Program-made: the position numbers and the translations under genes
Part shown: piece by piece, positions 36,492 to 48,925 of the stretch
How the letters are laid out: the number at the start of each line of letters is the position of its first letter
How positions within the stretch are numbered: the first letter of the stretch is position 1
Notes under the pieces: generated by a model
Databases searched by the model: none
What the model was told of the DNA's origin: nothing
The model's input: the letters and a program-made list of their open reading frames with translations, nothing else
Assembly: GCA_000499405.2 (NCBI GenBank)
Contig: HG738140.1
Coordinates: forward strand, 8,521,560-8,585,559
Length of the DNA stretch: 64,000 nucleotides
DNA from: Onchocerca volvulus
Taxonomy: Eukaryota > Nematoda > Chromadorea > Rhabditida > Onchocercidae
Direction: 5' to 3'

Positions 36492-39400
36492 TCTGTAATT
36501 GTACCGACAAAGCCATTCGAAAGCACACGCATACACTCACATACATAATTGACGACATCCTGAAGAATAATCAATCAGCCAAGCCCAATTTATTTTCAGG
36601 CTTTTTCCATTTTCTCTTCCTGAGCCAAGCGAAGCTACTATTACTGATGGATGCTCTTGGGATATTTTTTAGTTGAAATTTTCTGGAAAGGCATGGAATA
36701 ACATCAAATTTAGCATTGAGCTTAAAATCATCGAATCATTCTTGGACACTGGACAAGAGTCCATTTCCTTTCTAATTTTTACATATTAGCTCTGTGTCAT
36801 CTATCAAACATAAGGTTTTGAAAAAATGATACACAACTGCCTGTATTGGTATTCACCAATACCAAAAATGATATTGCTTTGAAACTTCTAATGAAAAGAA
36901 AATGTTGAACTTCCTTTTACTTTGTGCACTTTTTGTCTGTATTTTTCATCCTTTTTTCTTGTTGTTGAAAAGTTACTGCACTTAATTCATCAATGACTGA
37001 TGCTTATACCTTGTTTGTTGTTGAATTGGTCACTTTTCACGACGAGAAATTTTGTTAAATTACAGCGATTTTTGCAATCATCAAAAAATGAAAAAAAAAA
37101 AAAGGAAAGACAATCATTAATGACTGTCCGAAAAAGCCTGCTATTAATATTCATCCACTTACAACATATCTTCAGTAGTCAACTTGTTTTTGCTTTTTCA
37201 AAAACACTTCATTAAAGCATGATGAAAATTTGTTGTTTTACTGATTTTTCTTCTTTTTGTTGAGTACCAACAACTAATGTTAGCAGAAAATTCTCTATAG
37301 ATCATTTGAAACGCCAAAACTTTCATTGCTTTCCAGACTTGTTTCCTGTCGTGACTACAACTGAGATATTTTGCAATCCTTTGAATGGATTCCTCCCGTA
37401 TTGGATGACAAATTTAAATTTTGCTTTGTTACTTAACACATTTTAAAATGCTGTAATAAAAAATCTCTTTGAAATTAATTTTCGTTAACTCTAAAAAGAG
37501 TGACTAAAGTGTCTATTCATTGATTGGTTCTATCTTTCTTTTGTAAATTATCTAGTTTTTTCCTATCATCTTGCATATGCTTTGCCAATTTTAATGAAAA
37601 AAAATTTTTCACCCCGAAATCCAAGTCTGACGAAAACTGGCATCCTTCCTTTTTTCACTAAGCCTAATAGTGTTTCTATTTTCATGAAACATGCATAAAA
37701 ATTATAAATACTGTAGCATCGCAACATAATTAGTGAATGTACTTCTTTCTTTCAATGGGATTTCCATGACAAACATAACTTGTATGTCACTAAGCAAAAC
37801 TGAAGCATAAAAGGAGACAGAACAAGTGCTGTAAGATTAACATTTTTCTGATGAAATGAGTTTTGGTTCAACAAAACTGTCATATGAACTATCTCGTTCA
37901 TTATAATATAATTGCTGCCAAGAAATTCTCTCTCCTTTTATATGCATCACGACAGAAAACAAAAAAGCAAACTGATTAATTTGTTAAGCAATATTTGTCT
38001 GTCTGAAGTATACGCCTTCAGATCTTTTTCCTTACATCATTTACTCTTGATTTTTTATTAATGACTAAGCTATATATCTCTTTTATTTTAGAAATGTATC
38101 CATAATTTATCGCTGTAGACTTGTTGCAAGGTTTATACAAATCATTGTTTAAAAATATCAATTATTTATTTTGTTCTCTTAGTTTTTTGCATATAAAACC
38201 TAAATCTTCTCAAATTTTCTGTGTGACATAAAAAATTTTTTCCTATCGTTAGAAACTATGAATTTATTGAGGTATATGTAAAAAGTATATTACAGTTATT
38301 CATGCATCTGCTTATTTAGGACATGTTTTCAGAAGTATCTGATTGATAAGTAAACATATCATATTTTGATATATGATATATCTATTAGCAACCGCCGCAC
38401 TTGTATCTTTCGTTAATTTACTTTAGTTGCAAACTTGCTTTACTTCATCCTGTTTTTGACATTTCGGGAAACCAATGCATCCATTCCAAAATTTCGATAA
38501 CTGTCATCCAAATCTTCTTCATGTTATGTTATTTCATTTATTTAATCGAGCTTTAATGTAGCTGATAATTCTTTTGTAACTGATCGAATAGTTTGCTATT
38601 TCAGTCTGAAATAGTCAATCTCTCTTCTTCTCACTAATGGTTCGCTTGGGAATAGGTATTCTCCAGTAATTACATTGAAATTGAAGGATTGTTATTGCTT
38701 GAGAATACAAATTGTCAAACCAGAACCTATCACCTGCCAATATAATCCCAGACTTCACCTACCTATCATCCCCTCATATATTCATTTCAAATGAAAACAA
38801 AATACGTCACTGTTCGAGATGAAATATAAAATGAATGATATTTATCAGCAAAAAGTTCGTCAGTTCTATAGAATTTCTTATTTTTCTCAGAATTATTGAT
38901 GAAAGTGGAAAGAAATTCCAGAAAAACAACAAAAATACGACGGCAAGTTGTAGAAAAGAATTTCGATTATGTGCGTAACATCTTATTCATTTTCTTTTTT
39001 CGTTTAGTTGATCCAACAAAGCATGATTTAATAATTTAGATTTCAAATTACATAAATCCTAAATTAGTGATTCTTTTAACTTGAGCATCTAACTTGATGT
39101 CCCCAGGAGAGGAATATCATAAAACCACAATCTTACCATTTGAAATGAGAAATTATCCATATACTTAAATAAGTTCAAAAATTTTCAGCTTCTTTGAAAA
39201 TTCAGTAAGATAGAAATCATAACGTATAATTTTTATATCGATAAAATCTTTACAATCTCGTAATATCAAAGATCATTTCAAGGAAATATCCTGTAAGAAA
39301 TGCAAAAGATGTCTACTGGGTTAAGCGATATTGCAAGATTCATTGATGTAAATTGAAAGTTTCGTTTATTTTGGAAATTTTACATTAATGTAATCGATAT

Positions 39401-42164
39401 TTGCTAAATTGGTTACTGAAAAAACGAAGGATTCAAAATCAAAAGTATGAGACGAAAAATTAAAAAAAAAAAATCTTTTAAATCTTCTGAAAAATCTCTA
39501 TTTTAACTTAAAAAGAAACAATCCTATAAATTAAAATTGCGCACATATTCAGAGGGGTCAATTGAACGTGATATGTGTGGCAGAAAAATAATAATAATAG
39601 TTGCTGTTCAAAGAAACGCAAATAAATTAGAAAAAAGGAAAAAATAAGTAAGGTAAGTGCAAAATCATTTGTATGCAATTTCTCATTTTTAACAAATTTG
39701 CCTTCTATTTATTTTTAAACTGAAGAAAATTTTAATTCATTCAACACGCTGAAAAATTTTGAGAAATCTGAAAGAAATTTTGATTCAAACCGAAATTATA
39801 CGAAAATTAATATATTACAATATAAATCGAACAATCACAAATATGTATTTAAATCTTTAAAAAGTTATATTTCTATTCTTTCAAAATTAATTAAATAAAT
39901 AAACATATCGTAGAAGGAAAAACGTAGAATGGTAGCTGAATGACATATTTCACATCTTCATGGTGAAGGGATAAAAATAATATTTGAAAATATTTATTTA
40001 TTCAAGTATGTTTCATTTTCCCATTAATCAAAAAAAATGATAGACAAGATAACAAATTTTTATTGATCTGAACTTTGGTATCAGAACATAAGTTTGAAAT
40101 CAGGATAAAATGAATTCAATATTTTTCTCTCGAAGAAAAATGAAAAAGAAAAATTTATTTCCACAGAAATAGTGATCTATCGTCAGATAGTTAATTTTTT
40201 GCTAACAGACAAGCGAAATCATAAATCTTCCGAAAAAAATTTTCTAAAATTTCGGAAGAAAGTTCTAAATTTTTTATTCAAAATTCTAATCTAAACGAAA
40301 TTTGAGAAACTTCTTACCTCTTGTCCTAAAGAATTTCGGTGATAATAAAAACGCTACCATAATATGCTTTAAAACTTTTACCATCAATTAAAATTACTAT
40401 GCATTAAGGGATACGGTAAACTGTCATTCATTGAAATAACAAATCAGCAACTTATTAGACTTCAGAAAAGATGGGCGATAATCAATAATTTATTGATTCC
40501 GATTGCTCAAACTGCAAATTCAATTACGATTTGCTTCTGTGGAAATATTGTAGATGGATCCTATGCTACTCAGATTAGTCCACTTTTATTTCATTAAAGC
40601 ATATTTTTCAGTCTTAGTGTTCCATAAATAATTTCAATAATAAATAATTTTTCATGAATATCAAATTTTTATAAATCTGAGAATGATGTAAGGATAATTG
40701 CAGTTTTTGCATTGTTGAATTTATTGCTTTTTATTGCGATACATTCTCAAATGATTGTATATATATGGTTTCGTTTTAATTACGAAATTCAACCTATTAC
40801 TTTCAGCTTACTAAATAGCAAAAGATCATTCAAGAAATTAAACAAATATTATCTATATTTACCAAATGACATAAATTCCTGAAATGATTTACTGGAAAAT
40901 GATATCCTAGATATCATTAACAAAAAGTTCGATTTAATCATGTATCCTGGAAATTTGATAATTTCCAGTACCTTTCATAAATAAGATCCAGAAGCAACGA
41001 GATTCGCTATTTTGAATTTAGAGTTGTAACTATGTTATTTCAGTCAAATGTTTTTCGTGCTATTACTTTTTGTGTAAGAAATTTTGATTCTTGGTAAAAC
41101 AAGACACGAATTTACTTTATTATTTCCATTGTTCCACAATGTTTTCTGCACAAAAAATCAGAAGTATCACAATTTTATACGAAGAGTTTGCGATGAAACC
41201 ATATGATCGTTTTGTAAACAATCAGAAAAATTTCTTGAAAAGAAAATCACAATATATTTTGTTTGGCAATATTTCAGTGATGCTCGAAAATAAAAACTGC
41301 TTATTTTGCTACGCTAAATTGCTTGTTTTTCCCACAAGCTGAGTAAATTTTTTTTTTCTTTTTTGGTAATTTCTGTAAAATGTCTGAATAAAATTTGATA
41401 ATAATCTCTTACTCAGTAAATTTACAAAGTATAAATAGTTCGTTCTAGCATATGCAAATCCCATAGTCCGCAAAACTTAAAAGAACAAAAAAACTTTATA
41501 GATTTGAAAAATAAACAATAGTGAGCATAAGAGAACTAAAAGACCTTCGAGTCATAAGTGTAAGAGAAATAAAACTAAATTTCTTTACATATATATAACA
41601 GATCAGATTGCTATGAAAAATCGATCTAAAAAATATACAAAGAGATAATTCAAAAATTATCTTTAGGAACAACACCAATGACAAAAGTTCTCCAAAATAT
41701 GGGAAAAAGTTAGGGAGAATTATTCCTAAAAAATTCCCCATAACTTTAGTTCTGATGCAGTTATTAGATTTAGATTAAAAATCAGGGGGCGAATAAGGTC
41801 AGATAAGGACCGTATAAAACTGAATAGGAAACAGGACTCAATGTAATGGTAGCTTTGCAGAAACAATCCATGAATTAAAAATCCGAAAGATGGAAGGTTT
41901 ACTTCAGCATTATGCAGCCCGCTAATAGTGATAGGAGGAACTGATAAAAGTATTATTCCCTTTTACCCAGATAATTATACGAGATCAAAGATATATCTTA
42001 TCCCATTTTCAAAATTTAAACCTTTTAGAGTGTCTGTCTCACACAATACTGAAAGACACAAATTGCTGATTTCTCAAAAATCAATCGATATTGAAATTCC
42101 TTTTTCAAAGGTCAAATAATGTTTTTTTCAAAAAAAAAAATATTGATTTTCGACCATCAGACAA
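36492..42164. other. Large intergenic region
   Basis: AT-rich and without a supported gene on either strand. ORFs at 37000-37215, 41091-41342, 41496-41741 and 41928-42119 have no motif, signal or splice context. The end abuts the 3' end of the NAB gene. Confidence 0.5.
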
Positions 42165-45100
42165 TTATGTGTCGTCACTAGCAGCACTGGTTGTATTGCA
42201 TTGTTTTTCAACGGTACCATGTCGTTTAACGACTAATCTTTGCTGCTTTTCGGGTGTTACTAAAGATACCACACTTGACGATAATTCCAGTTGTTCTTGT
42301 TCTTGTGACGATTCTCGACGACGTTTTTTCCGATTGGACGTAATGATCGACCCAGCGTCATCACGATTACCAATCATTGCTACCAAGGAAGATGATGATG
42401 ATGCAGCGGCTAATTCGTTTCCAGAATCAATGGTATTTTCTTCTAATCCTGGACTTCTGCAATTTTCTATATTATTGAAATAATCTATTTAATCTTAGTT
42501 AAATTACTTCTAATTAAAAAGAGAAGTTCAATATTTGAAATAAACAACTGATAAGTTTCTTGTCTTAATTATCTCTGCATAAATTGAATGTTTCAATCGA
42601 TTTAATCGATCACAAATGAGAGCAAATAGATCAAATTTTTATATTAGTACACTCGGCAATACATGGAAAATTCAAATCAGTAAAGCAAACTTTAGCAAAT
42701 TCCGAAGAAATTTTCATAAGTTTTAAAATGTTCTCTATGATTTAATTTCAACTAGTCTCACTAAAAATCAATGATGGATGAACTTACCCAGCTGAAGCAG
42801 AACTTTGTGGAGATTGGGATAGTTCACTGCGATAAAATGAATCCAATACAACTAGCGAACGCTGCCTTTTTATATCAGTTTCACCTTTTTTCATTCCTTT
42901 TACATAATTATAACCCGCATCTTTTACTACCTGCAAGAGGAAATACCCCCTGAAGAACAATCAAATGACTGATTGAATTGAACAAAAATTTCACAACTTT
43001 GTAAAATTTTCAATTTAAAATTATCGAACCTGTCGAGCAAGTGGAAATAATTCGTCACGCCTGGTCAAAAGTGCAGGTTGCCGAAGGCATAATTGTGCAG
43101 CTGCTTCATTTACTGAAACCTCATGCAGAGTTAACGGTTTATCTGGTTTACGTTTCGCATCGAAACGTCCATAAATTGCTGAATATCTTCGATATTCTTG
43201 TAAACGTTGGGGTGAATTGAACGGCAATTGCATCACATCCAGTAATTCTCTTTAAAAAAAAAAAAAAAAAAAATCTTAAAAAAACTGATTTGAATCATCA
43301 AAACTCATTTCTATAATATTTTCTTAATTAAGAAATATTGCAAATTTATCGAACTATTTCCAAAGTTCTCTTCTGTTGATTACTGCTATGATTACAGAAG
43401 AAATTGCAAAGTTCAACACAAAATGCTTAATATTGAAATGAAATCGCAAAAATTATCCTCCCTATCGGGTAGGATCGACATCGATTACTATTGCATATTA
43501 ATATAACATTGATTATTTTACTAATTCAATCAGAATGCAAATTCAGCAAATTTTAGAAAAAAATTGTTGCTAAAAGAATATTGCAAAGAAATATTAACAC
43601 TGTGACAAACTAAATGATTTCTTTGAAAAATCTTACCGACTAATTTTCTTTTTATTCTGTATCAGTTTGGGTTCTAGCTGAGGCATTTGTTCTATAAGAC
43701 GATGGGAACACTGAGCAAGCCTTCCAATTTGAGCTTCTGTTAGCACTGGTGTTTCCAAAATCGTACTTGTTCCTTAGAAATATTATACTAAGCCTTTTAT
43801 AGACAATCTGCATAAATTTTGATTTATGTCATTGGTATAAAGAAGAAGGAAATATTTTAAAAAGTAATCTCTTTGCCATGTTTTAAATATTGAGTTATAT
43901 TTCTTCTATTTCTATTTTTGATTTCTTTTTTGTCCTATACTACGTGGCAGTATAAGTGCACGGGGGAGAATATATGGTAAAGCAGTATCCTTCTAAGTGT
44001 TGCAGAACAGATCCCAATAAACTCTATTCTTGCCTTACGGGTGATAATATGTACATCAGCCAGCTTTTTGATGGGGATTTTCTCCAGACCTTAGTTCTTA
44101 TGTCTTATATCCGTATGAAGCGAAAAACTCTGGTAATTCACTATTCTTACTTTGTGATAAAAACCAACTGTAAATATTATAACCATAGCATGTGCTGAGA
44201 GCAAACGCTTTACTTGCTAGATATTTTCTACATTCCAGTGTTGTTTTATTGTTGTTCTCAATCATCTAAACTTTCAGTGTTTCATAGTCTTGAATGCTAG
44301 AAATAACCAAAGTTAAATAAAATTTTTTGCTACAGCTCTAATTAGTGCTACTCCACCGATATTTCAACTTTTTAACCAATAACTATTACAAGAAAGATGA
44401 CAATTATCTTTGCTTTGATACAGAGTTCCAAATAAAGATTCCAAATCACCTGCTCCTAGCTGATCGAAATCGCAGTTCGCTTCATTGCTGCTAGCTGGAG
44501 AACCCGCAGAAAGCTGGATTAAGCCCGATGTTGTGGATGTATGTTCTGTGGATGCCATCTTGGATGACGTCGCCGATTCTAATCCTTGCATGGAATTGGA
44601 TGACGCACCACCGTTACCACTATTACAACTGCCACTGGATTGCGGTATACCAGCCACCAAATTTGTCAGAAAATCACCGGTCATCACGTTTGCCGTAGCA
44701 CCAATAGTTGCAGTGGTGGATGTTGTTCCTGAAGTGCCTGCTCCGGCTACTGTTGCAACATTGAATAATTCATGTAGCGATTCTGATGCTATAATTAACT
44801 TTTGATTAATCCTTCATCTGCAGTATCATCTTAATTTAAAGATAAGTTCACTGGTTTATATTAGAGTATAATTTAAAAATTTTTTAAATCATAGTTTGCG
44901 CAAAATTTATTCCAAAAATGTCAACGAAATTTGAAATCGGTCAGAAATAGTAATCGTTTTTTGCTTAAATCTGATAACAAGCGTTTGGAATTGGTAAAAA
45001 TTTTTTCGAAACGAATTTCAATTATTACCAGGTAAATCTAGTTTTTATAAAATTATGGAAATTTATGCAGATAATCTGGGGAAACACTATACGGACCTGA

Positions 45101-48100
45101 TACTAATGGCGGTAGGAGTGAACGTGGCGAGCTCTGATCATGCTGAAAAAATTTTCTAAAAATTGATTAGCTAAACGATTAAAAAGAGGTGAAATGCAAA
45201 CTATATGTTTTCTTTTAATTTAAAATTTTCATTAATTTTACTCTTAAACAATATTTTATGATTAGTTTCGCTAAACAATCATTTATATTATGTAATAAAA
45301 ATGTAAATCATCGTTTTATTTCTCACGTAACTTTGCAGTTCCCACCGACTGCTTTCAAATTTGACACAACGCCGCATTCGAATAGGCGAGTTTTCTATAT
45401 AAATATACTTACTTTTTTCTATTATCACATCTATGAAAATTCAAATGAAATTGAGATTTAACAGACCAATCTTTAGAACTGTGCGGTTTAGATCTAGAGA
45501 CGGATTCCTTCTCACATGCACAATTATATATTACGTGTTCTAGAGTCGGTAAACCAGACAATCTATATATCTGCATAGACAATGGAACAACAGAAAATAT
45601 TGTGTATTCACATGCATTGTTAAATTAAACGTATTAGAAATGTGCGCTTTCTCTTTTCTTTCTTTATCAATTGACCAGACCGAATTACAGCAACGCGCGT
45701 ATATAAAAAGTATGTAAAAAACATGATTGTATTCGAATGCAACGTTATTTCAAAATTTTAAACAATAGATAAGAACTTTCAGAGATCTTAGATTTTGAAC
45801 TAATATATATAGGGCGCGTGTTAAGAAATTTCGAAGATTTAAGATTTTGAATAAACGAACATTTACATTTTGATTTCTATAGATTAGTTGAAGCCGGCTA
45901 CGCGAAGCGTGGCTGGCCTGCATAGACTAGCTGGACCAAATAGCTGATTAAATAAATTAGCTGAATATTCCACGTGGCCGGGTACAGCTAGTTTTTGATA
46001 ATTCTTGAAAGAAATGAAAAATTACTGTAATAGACGGACTAGTGCATGGCAAACCAGCAGCAACAGCCAAACTTGCAGCAGCTAGATTTTGTGATGATAG
46101 GAGAAATTGCAAGGCAGCAGTTGAAGTAGATGATGATGTTGGTGGAATGTATCCATAACTTGCAGCAGGTGGCAGACCGATTTGCTGTATGGCAACCAGA
46201 TTGAATGCATCCGGATCTTTGCTGAATTCCTCAAATTAATACTTACATTTGATTGTAGTATTCTAGGAAGTCAAAATGTCAGTAAAGTGGATCAAAAGTT
46301 TTATTGTATGCATTCTTGCTACCTGCATATTTACAAATTTGTACTTACGTAGCTTTGTATCTCAATAATAAAAAAATTTTCAGTTAAAAATTAGTTTAAA
46401 TGGTAGCGAAACTATGAAAGATATGAAAAATTATTTTCATACTGCTATGGAAAGTACGAGTGAAATTTGTATTCAAAATAATTATTATAAAAATTACTGA
46501 CAGTGAGCGTTCGTTGAAATCGTCGGACATGAAGCGGCTTGGAGGCCATTCCGACCACTGACATTATTTCTAGGAATTCATGTTCATCGCATGTCATAAA
46601 TTGATTGATGTCATCTCCACCTAAAAACTGAAAATCGATTATCGTATACTGATAAAAACAAATAACTTGAAAGTTCAAATATCCAAAAAGCGAGAATTAT
46701 TGAATGATTATGAGGTCAAAAGGGAAAATATAGATTAAGGCCACAATAAATTTGATCTCCTCTGTTCGTCAAGAATTCAGCGATAAATGACGCATGAATG
46801 TGAGAAAATGACATGTAAAATAAATGTGAAAATCTGATTAAAAACTTCAAAAAATGAAAATATCCTCTCAGGATTAAATATCCGCTTTACTTCTCATAAT
46901 ATTCCCAGAAGTCATCTTCTAAAGGTTTTTAAATATTTTAGGTCACAAAACAATAGACATTGTATGGGTGGGAATTTTATCTTGAAGCAAGAAATTTCAA
47001 GAGTTGCAAAAGGGATTTAATTAATTTGTCTATATTTTTTGTCATCTTACGAAATGTAGCATGACAGCGAGACATTGACAACATCCATGCATGAATTAAT
47101 TTGAGCTTTCATAACTCGAAAAGTATTTACTTCATATTTTTGGACATTTTATTGTCCTAAACTAAGTGAATAATAAATAAAAAAATCATATGAATTTAGT
47201 AAAAAATATAGACTACCAAAAATCACTCATATCCAATGTTGGAAATTTGGAAAAATGTCTGCTAAATGCACAATCATTATATTTTTTAAAGGAAATTTGA
47301 TTGATTCATTATATCATCGGATTAGAAACCATCGATACGTAATTTGGCATAAGTTAAGTTAAAGATTTCGAAAGAAGGAAGAAAAAGAAGAAAGGATATC
47401 ACGCAAATATCACGTATATGTCACGCAAAAATTAATTTTATTTAAGAGAACGATAAAAAGAATACAACAAAACTGGTCTAGCCGCCTAAAATGCATCAAA
47501 CTTCGACAAAAAGTATTGAACCACTAAATGAATGCGAGTCTCAGAAAAAAAAAATTTGATTAATTTTTGCGACGCAAAAAAGTTACAACTATATAAGAGT
47601 TGCAACTATAAAAGTACACTGATATCTAGATGAATATATTTATCAACTCGTAAGCACCCAGTGCTTCGTTATTAATACAAGTTAGAATTATAAAAAAAAT
47701 TAACGCTATCAATCTTTATCTTTTCTAAACTGTTTCAGTATCCACTATTCAAAGATGGAAATAGGACAGCAGAAACAGACAGAATCCGAGCAAGAATAAA
47801 GCGTGAAAATATAACGAAACTTTGCTAAAAATATGTAAATCCTCAACCTTGAGCAATGAATTCGTCATAATACTGCAATAAATTGGCCCGATGAAGTACA
47901 GCAAGTAGTTGCCATTCCGAAAAAGTTGTTGGTTGCCTGTTACCTGACCTAAAAAATTAGTAAAATTAAACAATTGAAATATAAAGACAAAAGATATGGT
48001 ACACATATATTTACTCTGTTGATTAGAATTTAATATCTCATCTTATTCTGCATTTGTCAATTTTTTATTACTTTGCATTCTTTTTTTTTGCAAACATTTC

Positions 48101-48925
48101 ATTTCTTTTCTAACATTTTATGCTTGGAAGCAGCGAAAAATCTGATACGAAACTTTCAAATATTAAAAAAAGAATGATTTTTTTAAATTAATCTTTTCTC
48201 TCCTAAAGTTGTTTCAATTTCTCTAGCTTTCGAAAATCCGTCAGCAAAAGTGAAGACAGGTTAAAAAATTTCAATCCCTCGAGGCTTCTGAGATTTCATT
48301 CAAGTATTAATATGAACTAGGATATGACTAGGAATTTAGAAACAGATATTTCTTATCCAACTTTCCTTTTTTCATCTCACCTACTGCATAATTATTCAGC
48401 ATAACGTTTTCTTTACTAAATAAAAAAAAATCGGAGATAACCTTGGCTGCTGCCGTGGTGGTGCGATAATCGATGAAGATGGGCTTGGTGTGCTCGGTAG
48501 CTCAGAAATTTTGTCGTCTAGTTGCGGAAGTTCACCCTGGGTCTTCGTCGCCAGATCCAGGTCTTCCAACTTGTTTTTTCAAGAAAAATACCAGTTTTCA
48601 ATGAAAGAATGAAGGATTTTTCAGGTAAATATAGAGCAAACAATTCGGGAAAAAAATTTTACTGGGGCAGAAAATGCATATGCATAACCAAGAAAACCTG
48701 TTTTATAGCGCAGATAGATGGGTTAGCTTTCAATTCAACGTTGGCCAAGTGTAGTCTAATGACTGTTGTTTCAAAAAAAAAAAAAAGTCTGAAGTACTGT
48801 AATCGTTTTTATAGTGATAATAACAGCAATGAATAGTGATAACAATAATAAATTACGAGATCAGCTCTAGTGCTGGATTGACCCTGATGATAGTTGTGCT
48901 GGTGCTTTGCACATAAATAATGCAT
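42165..48925 (-). CDS. mab-10: NAB-family transcriptional corepressor (MAB-10 orthologue)
   Basis: NAB proteins bind EGR zinc-finger factors in the nucleus and repress or tune their targets; in C. elegans MAB-10 works with LIN-29 in the larva-to-adult switch. Exons (minus): 48925-48857 (tentative start exon), 48569-48442, 47948-47848, 46620-46502, 46229-46026, 45142 to 45088 (or 45097), 44788-44450, 43772-43637, 43249-43030, 42930-42788, 42456-42165. All phases agree, for about 600 residues. NCD1 spans exons 3-5: [51 protein letters not shown]2 spans exons 8-9: [65 protein letters not shown]. Between them lies a Ser/Thr/Gly/Ala-rich linker; the C-terminus carries a basic KKRRR motif (likely nuclear localisation). 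The first exon, beginning [11 protein letters not shown], is a guess supported only by phase. Confidence 0.92.
45795..45991 (+). mobile_element. Helitron-like non-autonomous element (3' end clear)
   Basis: The segment ends GGGTACAGCTAG followed by T, the CTRR/T terminus of Helitrons. Just before it is the palindrome CCACGTGG (45970-45977), and further in a stronger hairpin, 45893-45903 against 45907-45917 with a GAA loop. This GC-rich end resembles animal Helitron termini. The 5' end is not certain; it probably lies at the TATATATAGGGCGCG stretch near 45800. It sits in an intron of the NAB gene and has no coding capacity. Confidence 0.6.

Noticed and set aside
42091..42483. 130-codon plus-strand ORF, Ser/Asp-rich
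   Set aside because: It is the antisense shadow of the last NAB exon (42165-42456 on the minus strand), which has matching splice phase.
44485..44805. 106-codon plus-strand ORF, Val/Asp/Pro-rich
   Set aside because: It is the antisense shadow of the NAB linker exon 44450-44788.
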